This document shows positions 8,818-16,847 of a DNA stretch of 46,337 nucleotides, piece after piece. Each line of letters opens with the position of its first letter. Position 1 is the first letter of the stretch. The notes below the pieces were generated by a model. That model ran no database searches, was not told where the DNA came from, and worked only from the letters and a program-made list of their open reading frames with translations. The stretch comes from UBA1724 sp051884615. Lineage in GTDB: Bacteria > Verrucomicrobiota > Lentisphaeria > Oligosphaerales > Oligosphaeraceae. The stretch is taken from positions 1-46,337 of the forward strand of contig JBJEVT010000027.1 of assembly GCA_051884615.1 (NCBI GenBank), given 5' to 3'. The position numbers were made by a program, and so were the translations under genes.

Positions 8818-10854
8818 TTAGAATTGGAGTTGGAGAGAGAGATGGAAGCGTCCCCGGTTCGGCGTGTCCTCGGAGGCGTGCTTGATCAGAGCGAGGCCGT
8901 AGTCGGCGGCGGCCTGGGCGTAGCGGCTGATGCCCAGGCGGATTCCCACACCCACGGAGAGGAGGGACTGGCTGCTGTTGCGGCCGTTGCTGCCGTCGTT
9001 CACATAGTCGCGGCTGGAGATGTATCCGTAGTCGGTGAAGACGACGCCCTGGAGGCGATGGAGTTTCCAGGGGTTGGGCTCCTCGGCCATCTCCTCCTTG
9101 GTCTGCTCCAGCCCGGGGAGGAAGTTCTCCAGGAGGGGCGTGCGGAGTTCCACGGTGGCGCTGAACATGTTGTCGCCGGCCAGTTCGGACTCGTTGTAGC
9201 CGCGGATGGTGTCATACCCGCCCAGGTATTCCCGGCAGGAGTTGGGGAGGGTGTCGTCGCTGTAGACGGCCTGGGTGCGGGCGAAGAGGGTCCAGCGTCC
9301 GGGATGGTCTTCGCCCTCGAAGAGTCTCTGGACGCGGGCGGCGGCGAAGCGGGCCTGGAAGAAGGTGCCGTCGGCGCTCCAGCTTTCCTCCACGAAGGTT
9401 TCCTTCTTGGAGGCGCCCCACTTGTCGGCCCGGTTTCCGGTGAGGGTGAGGGTGGCGAAGTTGCGGCCGTTGTAGTTGTCGTAGACCTGGGAGGAGTATC
9501 CCAGGGTCAGGTAGGGCATGGAGACCACGGCGGTGGTGAGGTCCAGATTGTATCCGAAGACGTTCATCCGGTTCTTGGTGCGCGCCATCTTCCATCCGGC
9601 GGTGGCGGTGAGGCGGCGGAAGGCGTCGGCGTAGAGTTCGCGCTCCACCTGGAAGCCGAAGGTGTAGCCGCGGCCGGAGATGTCGGTGTCGGGAATGACG
9701 TTGGCGTAGTCGGAGTCGCTCCAGCTGCCGTAGAGGCCCACGCTCCACTTGTCGTCCAGGGGCAGCTGGTAGCTGCCGTAGACGGCGTTGGTGCTGTCGA
9801 AGAGGTCTCCGTCGGTGATGTAGCCCAGGGTCAGCACGTCGTCATGCTTGGTGAGGTTGGTGTGCTGGAGGGTGGCGCGGACCCGGACGTCGGAGTCGGC
9901 CTCCCGGCTGGTGGTGTTGGTGAGTTCCAGGGCGCCGTGGATGGGGAGGGTGTCCTCATACTCCACTTCGGCGTCCACATAGATGCGGCCGTTGCGGCGG
10001 GTGGGCTTCAGGGTGGTGTCCAGCTTGATGTCGCCGCCGTTGTTCAGGTCGGCCAGCTGGTTCCGCACATCGGCGTAGTTGAAGCGGTTGTCCCGGTTGG
10101 AGAGCTTGTTGATGATCTGCTGCTGGGTGTAGTGGCGTCCCTGGTTGCGGACGGTGATGTCGCCCAGGGGCCCGCAGTCCACGAGGGCCACGAAGAAGCC
10201 CTGCTGCCAGGGGGCGGTGGGGAATTCCACGGAGGCGAAGACGTAGCCGGCCTCCTGGAGGTTCTTCAGGAGGCTTTCCCGGAAGGCGCTGATCTCCTCG
10301 GCGGTGACGGCGTTGAAGGTGATGTATTCCGCCCAGTCGCGCCAGAGCTGGAGTTTCTCCACCTTGTCCCGGTCGCCGGTAACCATAGGTACATAAAAGC
10401 GGTAGGTGCCTTCCGCCACTTCCAGCTTCTCCCGCGCCACGTTGTCCACATTGATGCGCTCCGCGGCGTTGCGGGCGTGGTTGGCTTCGTCGGCGGGGGG
10501 GGTCTGGCGGCTCCAGGGGCCGGTCAGGGGCTGGGGTTCCGGAGGAGGAACCACCTCGGCCTCGGGAGCGGGTTCCGCCTCGGCGGCGGCCACGGCTTCG
10601 GCCTCGGGGGCGGGAGCGGGTTCAGCTTCGGGAGCGGCCTCGGGGGCGGCTTCCGCCGTCTCCACGGGAACCACCTCGATCACCACGGCGGCGGGCGCCT
10701 CCTCGGGGGCGGGCGCCTCCGCCGGCTGGGCTTCCACCGCCTCCGCCGGAGTGACCTGGAGAATCACATCTTCTCCCAGGGCCCAGGGGACAAGGCCCAG
10801 AAGAAGAACTGCGGACAATGTCAGAGAAATCCAATGGGGGGAACGTCTAGCCAT
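8818..10854 (-). CDS. TpsB: two-partner secretion outer-membrane transporter (Omp85/ShlB-FhaC type)
   Basis: This 678-aa protein is the likely export pore for the TpsA encoded just downstream. Residues 1-27 are a signal peptide ending ALG. Residues about 30-115 are an Ala/Pro/Glu-rich linker, longer than usual, that could span periplasm. A POTRA-like region lies at about 120-300, including a YTQQQIINKLSNR segment and a final DLNNGGDIKLDTTLKPT-like stretch typical of the POTRA/barrel junction. The rest is a beta-barrel with alternating aromatic strands. The conserved GYDTIRGY motif (residues 546-553), equivalent to the VRGY signature, is followed by a strand of the VELRTP type. The chain ends QLQF, with the terminal Phe needed for BAM assembly. 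An AGGAG lies 11 nt before the ATG. Family assignment is strong; pairing with TpsA rests on gene order. Confidence 0.92.
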   Translation of the reverse strand: MARRSPHWISLTLSAVLLLGLVPWALGEDVILQVTPAEAVEAQPAEAPAPEEAPAAVVIEVVPVETAEAAPEAAPEAEPAPAPEAEAVAAAEAEPAPEAEVVPPPEPQPLTGPWSRQTPPADEANHARNAAERINVDNVAREKLEVAEGTYRFYVPMVTGDRDKVEKLQLWRDWAEYITFNAVTAEEISAFRESLLKNLQEAGYVFASVEFPTAPWQQGFFVALVDCGPLGDITVRNQGRHYTQQQIINKLSNRDNRFNYADVRNQLADLNNGGDIKLDTTLKPTRRNGRIYVDAEVEYEDTLPIHGALELTNTTSREADSDVRVRATLQHTNLTKHDDVLTLGYITDGDLFDSTNAVYGSYQLPLDDKWSVGLYGSWSDSDYANVIPDTDISGRGYTFGFQVERELYADAFRRLTATAGWKMARTKNRMNVFGYNLDLTTAVVSMPYLTLGYSSQVYDNYNGRNFATLTLTGNRADKWGASKKETFVEESWSADGTFFQARFAAARVQRLFEGEDHPGRWTLFARTQAVYSDDTLPNSCREYLGGYDTIRGYNESELAGDNMFSATVELRTPLLENFLPGLEQTKEEMAEEPNPWKLHRLQGVVFTDYGYISSRDYVNDGSNGRNSSQSLLSVGVGIRLGISRYAQAAADYGLALIKHASEDTPNRGRFHLSLQLQF

Positions 10855-10987
10855 GCGTTTCTATACTCCTCTTTGTGTGTCCTTACACTCCCGTCTTTCC
10901 ATCTGGAAAATTTTTGGAGAGAAAAGGAAGGAGGCGCGGGGTGGAATGATCAAACAGAAAGAAAATCGGTGGAATCGATGTTAAGTC

Positions 10988-11016
10988 ATAACAAGCTTGT
11001 ATTCAGCAAGTTACAA
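10988..11016 (-). promoter_or_regulatory. Candidate sigma70-type promoter for tpsB-tpsA
   Basis: Read on the minus strand, TTGTAA (11016-11011) and TGTTAT (10993-10988) are 17 bp apart, a fair match to -35 and -10 boxes. The tpsB start lies about 130 nt downstream. The region is AT-rich in an otherwise GC-rich window. Sequence inspection only. Confidence 0.35.
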
Positions 11017-11109
11017 CTTTGCACAAAGACACAGTAAACCCGAACAGGGTTGGAAACAGGGTAACTGTAACCCATGAAAGGCCAAATTTCTACTCGCCCC
11101 ACAATCTTT

Positions 11110-11141
11110 TTTTCGCACGCGCACGTTTTCGCACGCGCACG
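11110..11141. repeat. Perfect 16-bp tandem repeat
   Basis: The unit ttttcgcacgcgcacg occurs twice without a gap or mismatch. It lies 80 bp before the chosen start of the rRNA methyltransferase gene. Two adjacent sites on roughly one and a half helical turns could bind a regulator, but nothing else supports that. Confidence 0.7.
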
Positions 11142-11220
11142 GGGGAGGAACGAGGCGGGGCCGCGCCCCTGGGGGCGGGGGCGTCCCTCCTTCCCAGGAA
11201 GGGGGATTATCTTATCCGGC

Positions 11221-12042
11221 ATGCCCTTTTCCCCGGAAACATCCTCCCGGGGTCTTTCCGCGGGCGGCATGGTGAAGGCCCTTCGTCATTACGGGGCCAG
11301 CCGTCACAACCAGCGGAAGTCCCCCTTTTTCGTGGTGGAGGGATACCGTGTCTGCCGCGAGGCGTTGCTGCGTCGTCCCTCCTGGTTTTCCTTCTGTCTT
11401 CTCTCGGAGGCTTTTTCCTCCTCTCCGGAGGGGGAGGAGTTCCGGGGTTTGCTTTCCCGCCTGGGTTTTTCCTGGGGGAGCGTCTCCCCGGGGGAGTTTT
11501 CCGGGCTGGCGTTGACGGAGGGTTCCCAGGGGGTGATCGTGGCCATGGAGCGTCCCTCCTTCGGGGCGCCGGAACGTCTTTCCCCGGTGTGCACCCTGAT
11601 TTTGGACCAGGTGCGGGAGCCGGGGAATGTGGGGACCCTGTTGCGCACCGCCTGGGCGGCGGGGCTGGAGCAGGTCTGGCTCACCGCCGGCAGCGCGGAT
11701 CCCTGGAATCCCAAGGTCATCCGGAGCGGCATGGGCGCCCAGTTCGCCCTGGAGACCCGCCTCTTCCCCGACCTGGACGCCGCCGCGGAGACCTTCCGCG
11801 CCCTGGGGGGCAGGGAAATCTGGTGCGCCATGATGGAGGCGCCCACCACCCTCTTCTCCCCGGACTTCACCCCCGCCGGGGCGGCCCTGGTCCTGGGAAA
11901 CGAGGGCAACGGCATCACCCGTCCCCAGGTGGGGCGCCCCGTCACCATCCCCATGCCCGGCCACGCCGAATCCCTGAATGTCGCCCAGGCCGGCACCCTT
12001 CTCCTCTTTGAAGCCCTGCGTCGCCGTCCCCCCGCGCCCTGA
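11221..12042 (+). CDS. SpoU-family (TrmH/RlmB type) RNA 2'-O-methyltransferase
   Basis: It probably methylates a ribose 2'-OH in rRNA or tRNA using S-adenosylmethionine. An N-terminal substrate-binding domain is recognisable from the NQRKSPFFVVEGYRVCREAL region. The C-terminal SPOUT domain carries the three knot motifs: EPGNVGTLLRTAWAAG, the LGNEGNGI loop and the final SLNVAQAGTLLLFEALRR. I chose the ATG at 11221 (273 aa). The frame extends up to 11074, but that extra part looks unlike the family. An ATG at 11269 (MVKALRHYG) is also possible and fits the family N-terminus closely. The exact target nucleotide cannot be told from sequence. First gene of the plus-strand series. Confidence 0.85.
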   Translation: MPFSPETSSRGLSAGGMVKALRHYGASRHNQRKSPFFVVEGYRVCREALLRRPSWFSFCLLSEAFSSSPEGEEFRGLLSRLGFSWGSVSPGEFSGLALTEGSQGVIVAMERPSFGAPERLSPVCTLILDQVREPGNVGTLLRTAWAAGLEQVWLTAGSADPWNPKVIRSGMGAQFALETRLFPDLDAAAETFRALGGREIWCAMMEAPTTLFSPDFTPAGAALVLGNEGNGITRPQVGRPVTIPMPGHAESLNVAQAGTLLLFEALRRRPPAP

Positions 12043-12079
12043 CCCCACGTCAAAACCGCACACCGCCTCTTTGCCACCT

Positions 12080-12946
12080 ATGCCTCATCCTCCCCGCATT
12101 CCGCGCCTGGCGGCCCTTGCCCTTCTCCTCCTGGCGCTCCCGCTCCCCGCCCAGATCGCCCTGGAACTCCAGGTCAGCCAGCAGCGCTACCTGCGCTACG
12201 AGCCCATCCGGCTCACCCTCGTCGTCCACAACCTCTCCGGCAACACCCTGGAATTCGACGCCAACAAGCCCGGCAACGGGGGACGCATCGCCTTCAAGGT
12301 GGACACCGCCTCGGGACGCACCTCCCGCCTCCTGAACGCCATGGGCAACCCCGCCCAGGGGCTTCTCCTTGCCCCCGGGGAGAGCCGGAAGGTGGAGGTC
12401 CTGCTGAACCAATACTACGACATGCAGCGGGAGGATGGCTACACCGTCCAGGCCCTGCTGGATCACGACCGCCTTCCCCGGCGCCACATCTCCGCTCCCG
12501 TCCGGGTGGAGGTGCAGGACGGGCTGCCCATCCTGGTGAAGAACATCGGCCTGCCCACCGAGCGCACCACCGGCCTCATCAAGACCATCCAGCTCACCCT
12601 CCTCCGCTTCGCCGACGTGGAGGAGGACATCTACGCCCTGCGGGCTGAGGATGACGACAACGTCTACGCGGTCCACCGTCTGGGTTCCTTCATCGACGGC
12701 GAGGCACCCCAGCTGGAGCTGGACGGCGACAGCCTGGTCCACGTGCTTCTCCAGATCCGCCCCCGCCTGTATGTCTACTACATCTTCGGCTTCGAGGGGA
12801 GGAATCTCATGCTGCGTCAGAAGCGCTTCTACATTTCCTCGGACGGGATGGCCCCCTCCCTGAACCGGGAGACGGGCTACCTGCGGGTCGTCCACGGGCA
12901 GCTCGCCCGGGAAGGCATTGACTACTACGAGCCCAAGGAGAAATGA
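12080..12946 (+). CDS. Secreted protein of unknown function
   Basis: The product is 288 aa. Residues 1-24 form a Sec signal (PRIPRL, then a Leu/Ala-rich core, ending in LPAQ). There is no lipobox Cys, so it should be periplasmic or secreted. The mature N-terminus (LQVSQQRYLRYEPIRLTLVV, then HNLSG) has the pattern of an immunoglobulin-like beta-sandwich seen in proteins that bind or present partners. The remainder is mostly beta and I do not recognise it. The start is the ATG at 12080, since the upstream extension lies in the preceding coding region and has no signal. The stop codon overlaps the sppA start region, and a good AAGGAG for sppA lies inside this gene's 3' end, so the two are probably co-expressed. 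Confidence 0.75.
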   Translation: MPHPPRIPRLAALALLLLALPLPAQIALELQVSQQRYLRYEPIRLTLVVHNLSGNTLEFDANKPGNGGRIAFKVDTASGRTSRLLNAMGNPAQGLLLAPGESRKVEVLLNQYYDMQREDGYTVQALLDHDRLPRRHISAPVRVEVQDGLPILVKNIGLPTERTTGLIKTIQLTLLRFADVEEDIYALRAEDDDNVYAVHRLGSFIDGEAPQLELDGDSLVHVLLQIRPRLYVYYIFGFEGRNLMLRQKRFYISSDGMAPSLNRETGYLRVVHGQLAREGIDYYEPKEK

Positions 12947-12948
12947 CC

Positions 12949-14097
12949 ATGGCCGACACCTATCCCTATTCTTCCTCCACCCAGGTGCCCCTCACCCCCG
13001 CGCCCTCCAGCCCGCCCCCCTCCGCGCCCAAACGCTCCTCCGGGAAGGCGTCCTCCTATTTCTGCGGATGCTTCAGCGGGTGCCTCTGCGGATGTCTTGC
13101 CGCCATCATCCTGCCGTTCCTCATCCCCGCCCTCCTCATCTTCTCCTGCGGTCTCCTCTCGGACGGCGACACCTTCTCCATGCCCACCGGGGATTCCCAG
13201 GAGGTGATCCGTCCGGGGAGCGGCGAAAAAGCCATCGCCGTCATCCCCGTCCAGGGAGTCATCGGCTTCTACAGCCAGGACAACTCCTTCCTGGACAGCG
13301 CCCGGAGCGGTGACGCCAACCGGATTCTCCAGAGCCTTCGCCGCATCCAGGAATCCCCGGAGAAATACGCCGCCGTGATTCTGGACATGAACACGCCGGG
13401 AGGCGAGGTGGTGGCCTCGGACATGATCCGCCGCCAGCTGGACCGTCTGCCCCCCGACCTGCCCGTGGTCACCTGCATCAACTCCATGGGCGCCTCCGGC
13501 GGCTACTACATCGCCAGCGGGAGCGACTGGATTGTGGCCAATCCCATGAGCCTCACCGGCTCCGTGGGCGTGATCCTCCGCAGCATGCAGTATCGCGAGC
13601 TGATGGACAAGCTGGGGCTCAAGCCGGTGGTCTACCGTTCCGGCGAATACAAGGACATCCTCAGCGGCTCCCGGGAAGCCACTCCCGGGGAGCAGGAATA
13701 CCTGGCGTACATGGTGAAGCAGGATTTCCAGCAATTCTGCCAGGTGGTCTCCCGGGGGCGCGCCGCCTTCTTCCCCACCCCGGAGGACGTGGAGAAGAGC
13801 CTTGCCGGCGACGGCCGTCCCCTCCTGGGGGTTGACGCCCAGAAGCTGGGCATGGTGGATCAGCTGGGCGACTTCGAGGATGCGGTGGAGGAGGCGCGGA
13901 AGCTGGGGAATTGCCCGGACGCCCCCCTGGTGCGCCTGAACGGCCGCTCCAGGTTCTCCGCGCTCTTCTCCTCCCTGGCCGGCGACGCCAACGGCACCCT
14001 GACCCTGAATCTCCCCGGCCTCTCCCCCCGGGGAGCCCTGCCCATGGGCAACCGCTTCTATCTCCTTCCCCAGGAAGCGGAGACCCTGATTCCCTGA
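12949..14097 (+). CDS. sppA: Signal peptide peptidase SppA (S49 serine peptidase)
   Basis: A membrane-bound S49 peptidase that degrades cleaved signal peptides (382 aa, short single-domain form). A Pro/Ser-rich N-terminus is followed by a Cys-rich segment and one membrane helix (residues about 50-68). The catalytic domain holds the nucleophile Ser183 in MGASGGYY and the general base Lys235 in GEYKD. Their 52-residue spacing matches the Ser-Lys dyad of Bacillus-type SppA. DMNTPGGEV and NPMSLTGSVGV are further S49 hallmarks. I prefer the ATG at 12949 because AAGGAG sits 8 nt upstream; the ATG at 12943 would leave only 2 nt. Unusual: six Cys within about 30 residues at the membrane entry. Confidence 0.93.
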   Translation: MADTYPYSSSTQVPLTPAPSSPPPSAPKRSSGKASSYFCGCFSGCLCGCLAAIILPFLIPALLIFSCGLLSDGDTFSMPTGDSQEVIRPGSGEKAIAVIPVQGVIGFYSQDNSFLDSARSGDANRILQSLRRIQESPEKYAAVILDMNTPGGEVVASDMIRRQLDRLPPDLPVVTCINSMGASGGYYIASGSDWIVANPMSLTGSVGVILRSMQYRELMDKLGLKPVVYRSGEYKDILSGSREATPGEQEYLAYMVKQDFQQFCQVVSRGRAAFFPTPEDVEKSLAGDGRPLLGVDAQKLGMVDQLGDFEDAVEEARKLGNCPDAPLVRLNGRSRFSALFSSLAGDANGTLTLNLPGLSPRGALPMGNRFYLLPQEAETLIP

Positions 14098-14107
14098 TTC
14101 CACGCCC

Positions 14108-15877
14108 ATGCGTCTCCTCTCCCTTCCCCTCCTTGCCGCCATCCTCCTGCTCGCCCCCCTGGCTCCCCCTGCCCTCCGGGGGCAGAGCTTCCCCTCCCCG
14201 GAATGGCGGGAGAAGCCGGACCCCGCCGCCGACCCGGAGAACGCCCTGCCCGGCGGCACCTTCACCACCTATCTGGGCCCCTCCCCCAAGAGCCTCAACT
14301 ATTACCTGGACAACAATGTCATGAGCGCCCAGGTCATGGGCCTGCTCTACGACTGCCTCCTCTCCCGGGATCCCGAGACCCTGGAGTTCACCCCCTGGCT
14401 CGCCAGCCGCTGGAGCATCTCCCCCGACCGCCAGACCTTCATCTTCTGGCTGGACGAAAACGCCCGCTGGAGCGACGGACGCCCCGTCACCCCCCAGGAC
14501 GTGCTGTGGACCTGCCAGGTCCTGAAGGACCCCCGCAACCTCACCGGCCCCATCCGCTTCCAGCTGGAGCGCATGGAGGAGCCGGTTCTCCTGGAGGACG
14601 GGGGCATCCAGTTCCGCGCCAAATCCCTCCACTGGCAGAATCTCTCCACCCTTGGCGGCCTGATCGTCCTGCCCCGCCACGCCTTCCAGGGACAGGACTT
14701 CAACCAGATCAACTTCGACTTTCCCGTGGTCAGCGGCCCCTACCGGATCCGCCAGTTCCAGGAGGGGCAGCATCTGCTGCTGGAGAAACGCGCCGACTAC
14801 TGGCGCCGGGAGTATCCCGCCTGCCAGGGCATCCACAACTTCCAGTCCCTGAAGCTGCGTTTCTTCGAGGATCCCCAGAATGCCTTCGACGCCTTCAAGA
14901 AGGGGGAGCTGGACGCCATGAAGATTTACACGGCCAGCCAGTGGCACGGTCTGGAGAACCAGGTCACCGCCGTCCGGAACAACTGGATTGTCAAGCAGGA
15001 GGTCCACAACCAGGAGCCGGTGGGGATGCAGGGATTCGCCATGAACCTGCGGCGCCCCCTCTTCCAGGACCTCCGGGTCCGCAAGGCCCTGGCTCTGCTC
15101 CTGAACCGGGATTTCATGAACCGCACCATGATGTACGGCCAGTATTTCCTCCACCGTTCCTACATGGAGGACCTCTACGACGCAGGGCATCCCTGCCCCG
15201 CCGAACCCACCCCCTACGACCCCGCCGAGGCCGCCCGGCTGCTGGACCAGGCGGGCTGGCGCCTGAATCCCCAGACCGGATGGCGGGAGAAGGACGGCAA
15301 GCCCTTCTCCTTCGTCTTCCTCACCCGGGGCGGCTCCACCGACAAGTTCCTTGCCGTCTACGGCGAGGCCCTCAAGGCGGCCGGCATCCAGATGACCCTG
15401 GAGACCAAGGACTGGTCCGCCTGGGCCAAAGCCATGGACTACTACGAGTTCGACATGACCTGGGCCGCCTGGGGCGGCAGCCTCTTCAAGGACCCGGAAC
15501 AGCTCTGGTCCTCCCGGGAGGGCACCATGCCCGGCTCCTCCAACATCACCGGCTTCGCCAATCCCCAGGTGGATGACCTCATCCAACGGCAGCGGGGCAT
15601 CTTCTCCGTCCAGGAGCGCAACGCCCTCTGCCGGGAGCTGGACGCCATCCTGGCGCGGGAATTCCCCTACATCCTCCTCTGGAATCTGGACTACACCCGC
15701 CTCCTCTACTGGAACAAGTTCGGGACGCCCCCCAGGGTCCTGGGGCGCTTCGGAGGAGACCCGGAGAGCCTCTGGTGGCTGGATCCCGACCGGCAGGAGG
15801 AGCTCCAGGACGCCATGGACTCCCAGACCCCCCTCGCCGCCGAGCCCGCCAGCGTCCATTGGAGCGACGCGCCCTGA
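14108..15877 (+). CDS. ABC transporter solute-binding protein, peptide/nickel type (SBP_bac_5)
   Basis: This 589-aa protein has an N-terminal Sec signal (about 25 residues) without a lipobox. The periplasmic-binding-protein class C fold is shown by the N-terminal SLNYYLDNNVMSAQVMGLLYD region, ARWSDGRPVTPQDVLWTCQ, the SGPYRIRQF strand, VRKALALLLNRD and YDPAEAARLLDQAGW. These match OppA/DppA/YejA-like extracytoplasmic receptors for peptides or related solutes. No permease or ATPase gene is adjacent, so its transporter must be elsewhere or it acts alone. It lies 10 nt after sppA. The closest subgroup may be YejA-like, but I am not sure. Confidence 0.88.
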   Translation: MRLLSLPLLAAILLLAPLAPPALRGQSFPSPEWREKPDPAADPENALPGGTFTTYLGPSPKSLNYYLDNNVMSAQVMGLLYDCLLSRDPETLEFTPWLASRWSISPDRQTFIFWLDENARWSDGRPVTPQDVLWTCQVLKDPRNLTGPIRFQLERMEEPVLLEDGGIQFRAKSLHWQNLSTLGGLIVLPRHAFQGQDFNQINFDFPVVSGPYRIRQFQEGQHLLLEKRADYWRREYPACQGIHNFQSLKLRFFEDPQNAFDAFKKGELDAMKIYTASQWHGLENQVTAVRNNWIVKQEVHNQEPVGMQGFAMNLRRPLFQDLRVRKALALLLNRDFMNRTMMYGQYFLHRSYMEDLYDAGHPCPAEPTPYDPAEAARLLDQAGWRLNPQTGWREKDGKPFSFVFLTRGGSTDKFLAVYGEALKAAGIQMTLETKDWSAWAKAMDYYEFDMTWAAWGGSLFKDPEQLWSSREGTMPGSSNITGFANPQVDDLIQRQRGIFSVQERNALCRELDAILAREFPYILLWNLDYTRLLYWNKFGTPPRVLGRFGGDPESLWWLDPDRQEELQDAMDSQTPLAAEPASVHWSDAP

Positions 15878-15932
15878 CCCCGCCCCCCTTTTCCTCCCTG
15901 CAATCCCCCCCACTTTCTTCCCCACTTCCTCC

Positions 15933-16823
15933 ATGAGCGCCACCATCATCAACGGCAAGGAAATCTCCGCCCAAATCCGTCGGGAACTCCAGCAGCAGGT
16001 CCGGGAACTCCAGGACGCCAAGGGCGTCACCCCCGGCCTGGCCGTCATCCTGGTGGGAGAGGATCCCGCCAGCCAGTCCTATGTCACCGCCAAAGAGAGG
16101 GCCTGCCAGGAGACGGGAATCTACTCCGACGACAACCGGCTGCCCGCCGAGACCACCCAGGAGGAGCTGCTGGCGCTCATCCAGGAGAAGAACCAGGACC
16201 CCCGCATCCATGGCATCCTGGTGCAGCTTCCCCTGCCCCGCCACATTGACGAGCAGGCCGTCATCGCCGCCATCTCCCCCGAGAAGGACGTGGACGGCTT
16301 CAGCCCCGTCTCCCTGGGGCGCCTCATGCTGGGCCAGCCCACCTTCCTCTCCTGCACCCCCCACGGCATCATCCAGCTGCTGCTGCGCTCCGGCGTGAAG
16401 ACCGACGGCGCCCATGTGGTGGTGGTGGGCCGCAGCAACATCGTGGGCAAGCCCGTCGCCAACCTCCTCTTCCAGAAGGCCGCCGGCGGCAACGCCACCG
16501 TCACCATCTGCCATCGCCACACCCGGGATCTGGGCTCCTTCACCCGTCAGGCGGACATTCTCATCGCCGCCGCGGGGGCTCCCCACACCATCACCGGCGA
16601 GATGGTGAAGCCCGGAGCCGTGGTCATCGACGTGGGCGTGAACCGGGTGCCTGCGCCGGAGTCTCCCCGGGGCTATCGTCTCCAGGGCGACGTGGACTTT
16701 CCCGAGGTGTGCCAGGTGGCCTCCATGGTCACCCCGGTTCCCGGCGGCGTGGGTCCCATGACCATCACCATGCTTCTCTACAACACGGTCCTCTCCGCCC
16801 GGAAGACCGCGGGTCTGGCCTAG
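15933..16823 (+). CDS. folD: FolD: methylenetetrahydrofolate dehydrogenase / cyclohydrolase
   Basis: A bifunctional cytosolic enzyme interconverting 5,10-methylene-, methenyl- and 10-formyl-tetrahydrofolate with NADP (296 aa, normal length). The family signatures are present: SYVTAKERACQETGI with catalytic Lys54, GILVQLPLP, KDVDGFSPVS, VGRSNIVGKPVANLL for the cofactor, and the C-terminal TPVPGGVGPMTITML. The frame is open further upstream into the previous gene, but the family N-terminus starts at the ATG at 15933. The 55 nt between this and the previous stop contain only 6 purines, and there is no Shine-Dalgarno site. Confidence 0.97.
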   Translation: MSATIINGKEISAQIRRELQQQVRELQDAKGVTPGLAVILVGEDPASQSYVTAKERACQETGIYSDDNRLPAETTQEELLALIQEKNQDPRIHGILVQLPLPRHIDEQAVIAAISPEKDVDGFSPVSLGRLMLGQPTFLSCTPHGIIQLLLRSGVKTDGAHVVVVGRSNIVGKPVANLLFQKAAGGNATVTICHRHTRDLGSFTRQADILIAAAGAPHTITGEMVKPGAVVIDVGVNRVPAPESPRGYRLQGDVDFPEVCQVASMVTPVPGGVGPMTITMLLYNTVLSARKTAGLA

Positions 16824-16847
16824 GGGGCGCAGAGGAAACCCTCCACC

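Larger units (their letters stand above)
10855..11220. other. Divergent intergenic region between tpsB and the rRNA methyltransferase
   Basis: This 366-bp stretch is clearly AT-richer than its surroundings up to about 11,110. It must carry the promoters for tpsB (leftward) and for the plus-strand series (rightward). I see a candidate minus-strand promoter at 10988-11016 and a perfect 16-bp tandem repeat at 11110-11141. A plus-strand frame is open from 11074, but the family N-terminus begins near 11221-11269. I see no RNA gene. Confidence 0.6.

Noticed and set aside
8749..11037. A 762-codon plus-strand frame opposite tpsB
   Set aside because: It mirrors tpsB, which has clear POTRA, barrel motif and terminal Phe. 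The antisense product is Gly/Val/His-rich and unlike any protein.
11019..12011. Long overlapping frames in both directions over the SpoU-type methyltransferase
   Set aside because: Only the frame with the SPOUT knot motifs gives a protein-like sequence. The rest are Arg/Pro/Gly-rich shadows of GC-rich DNA.
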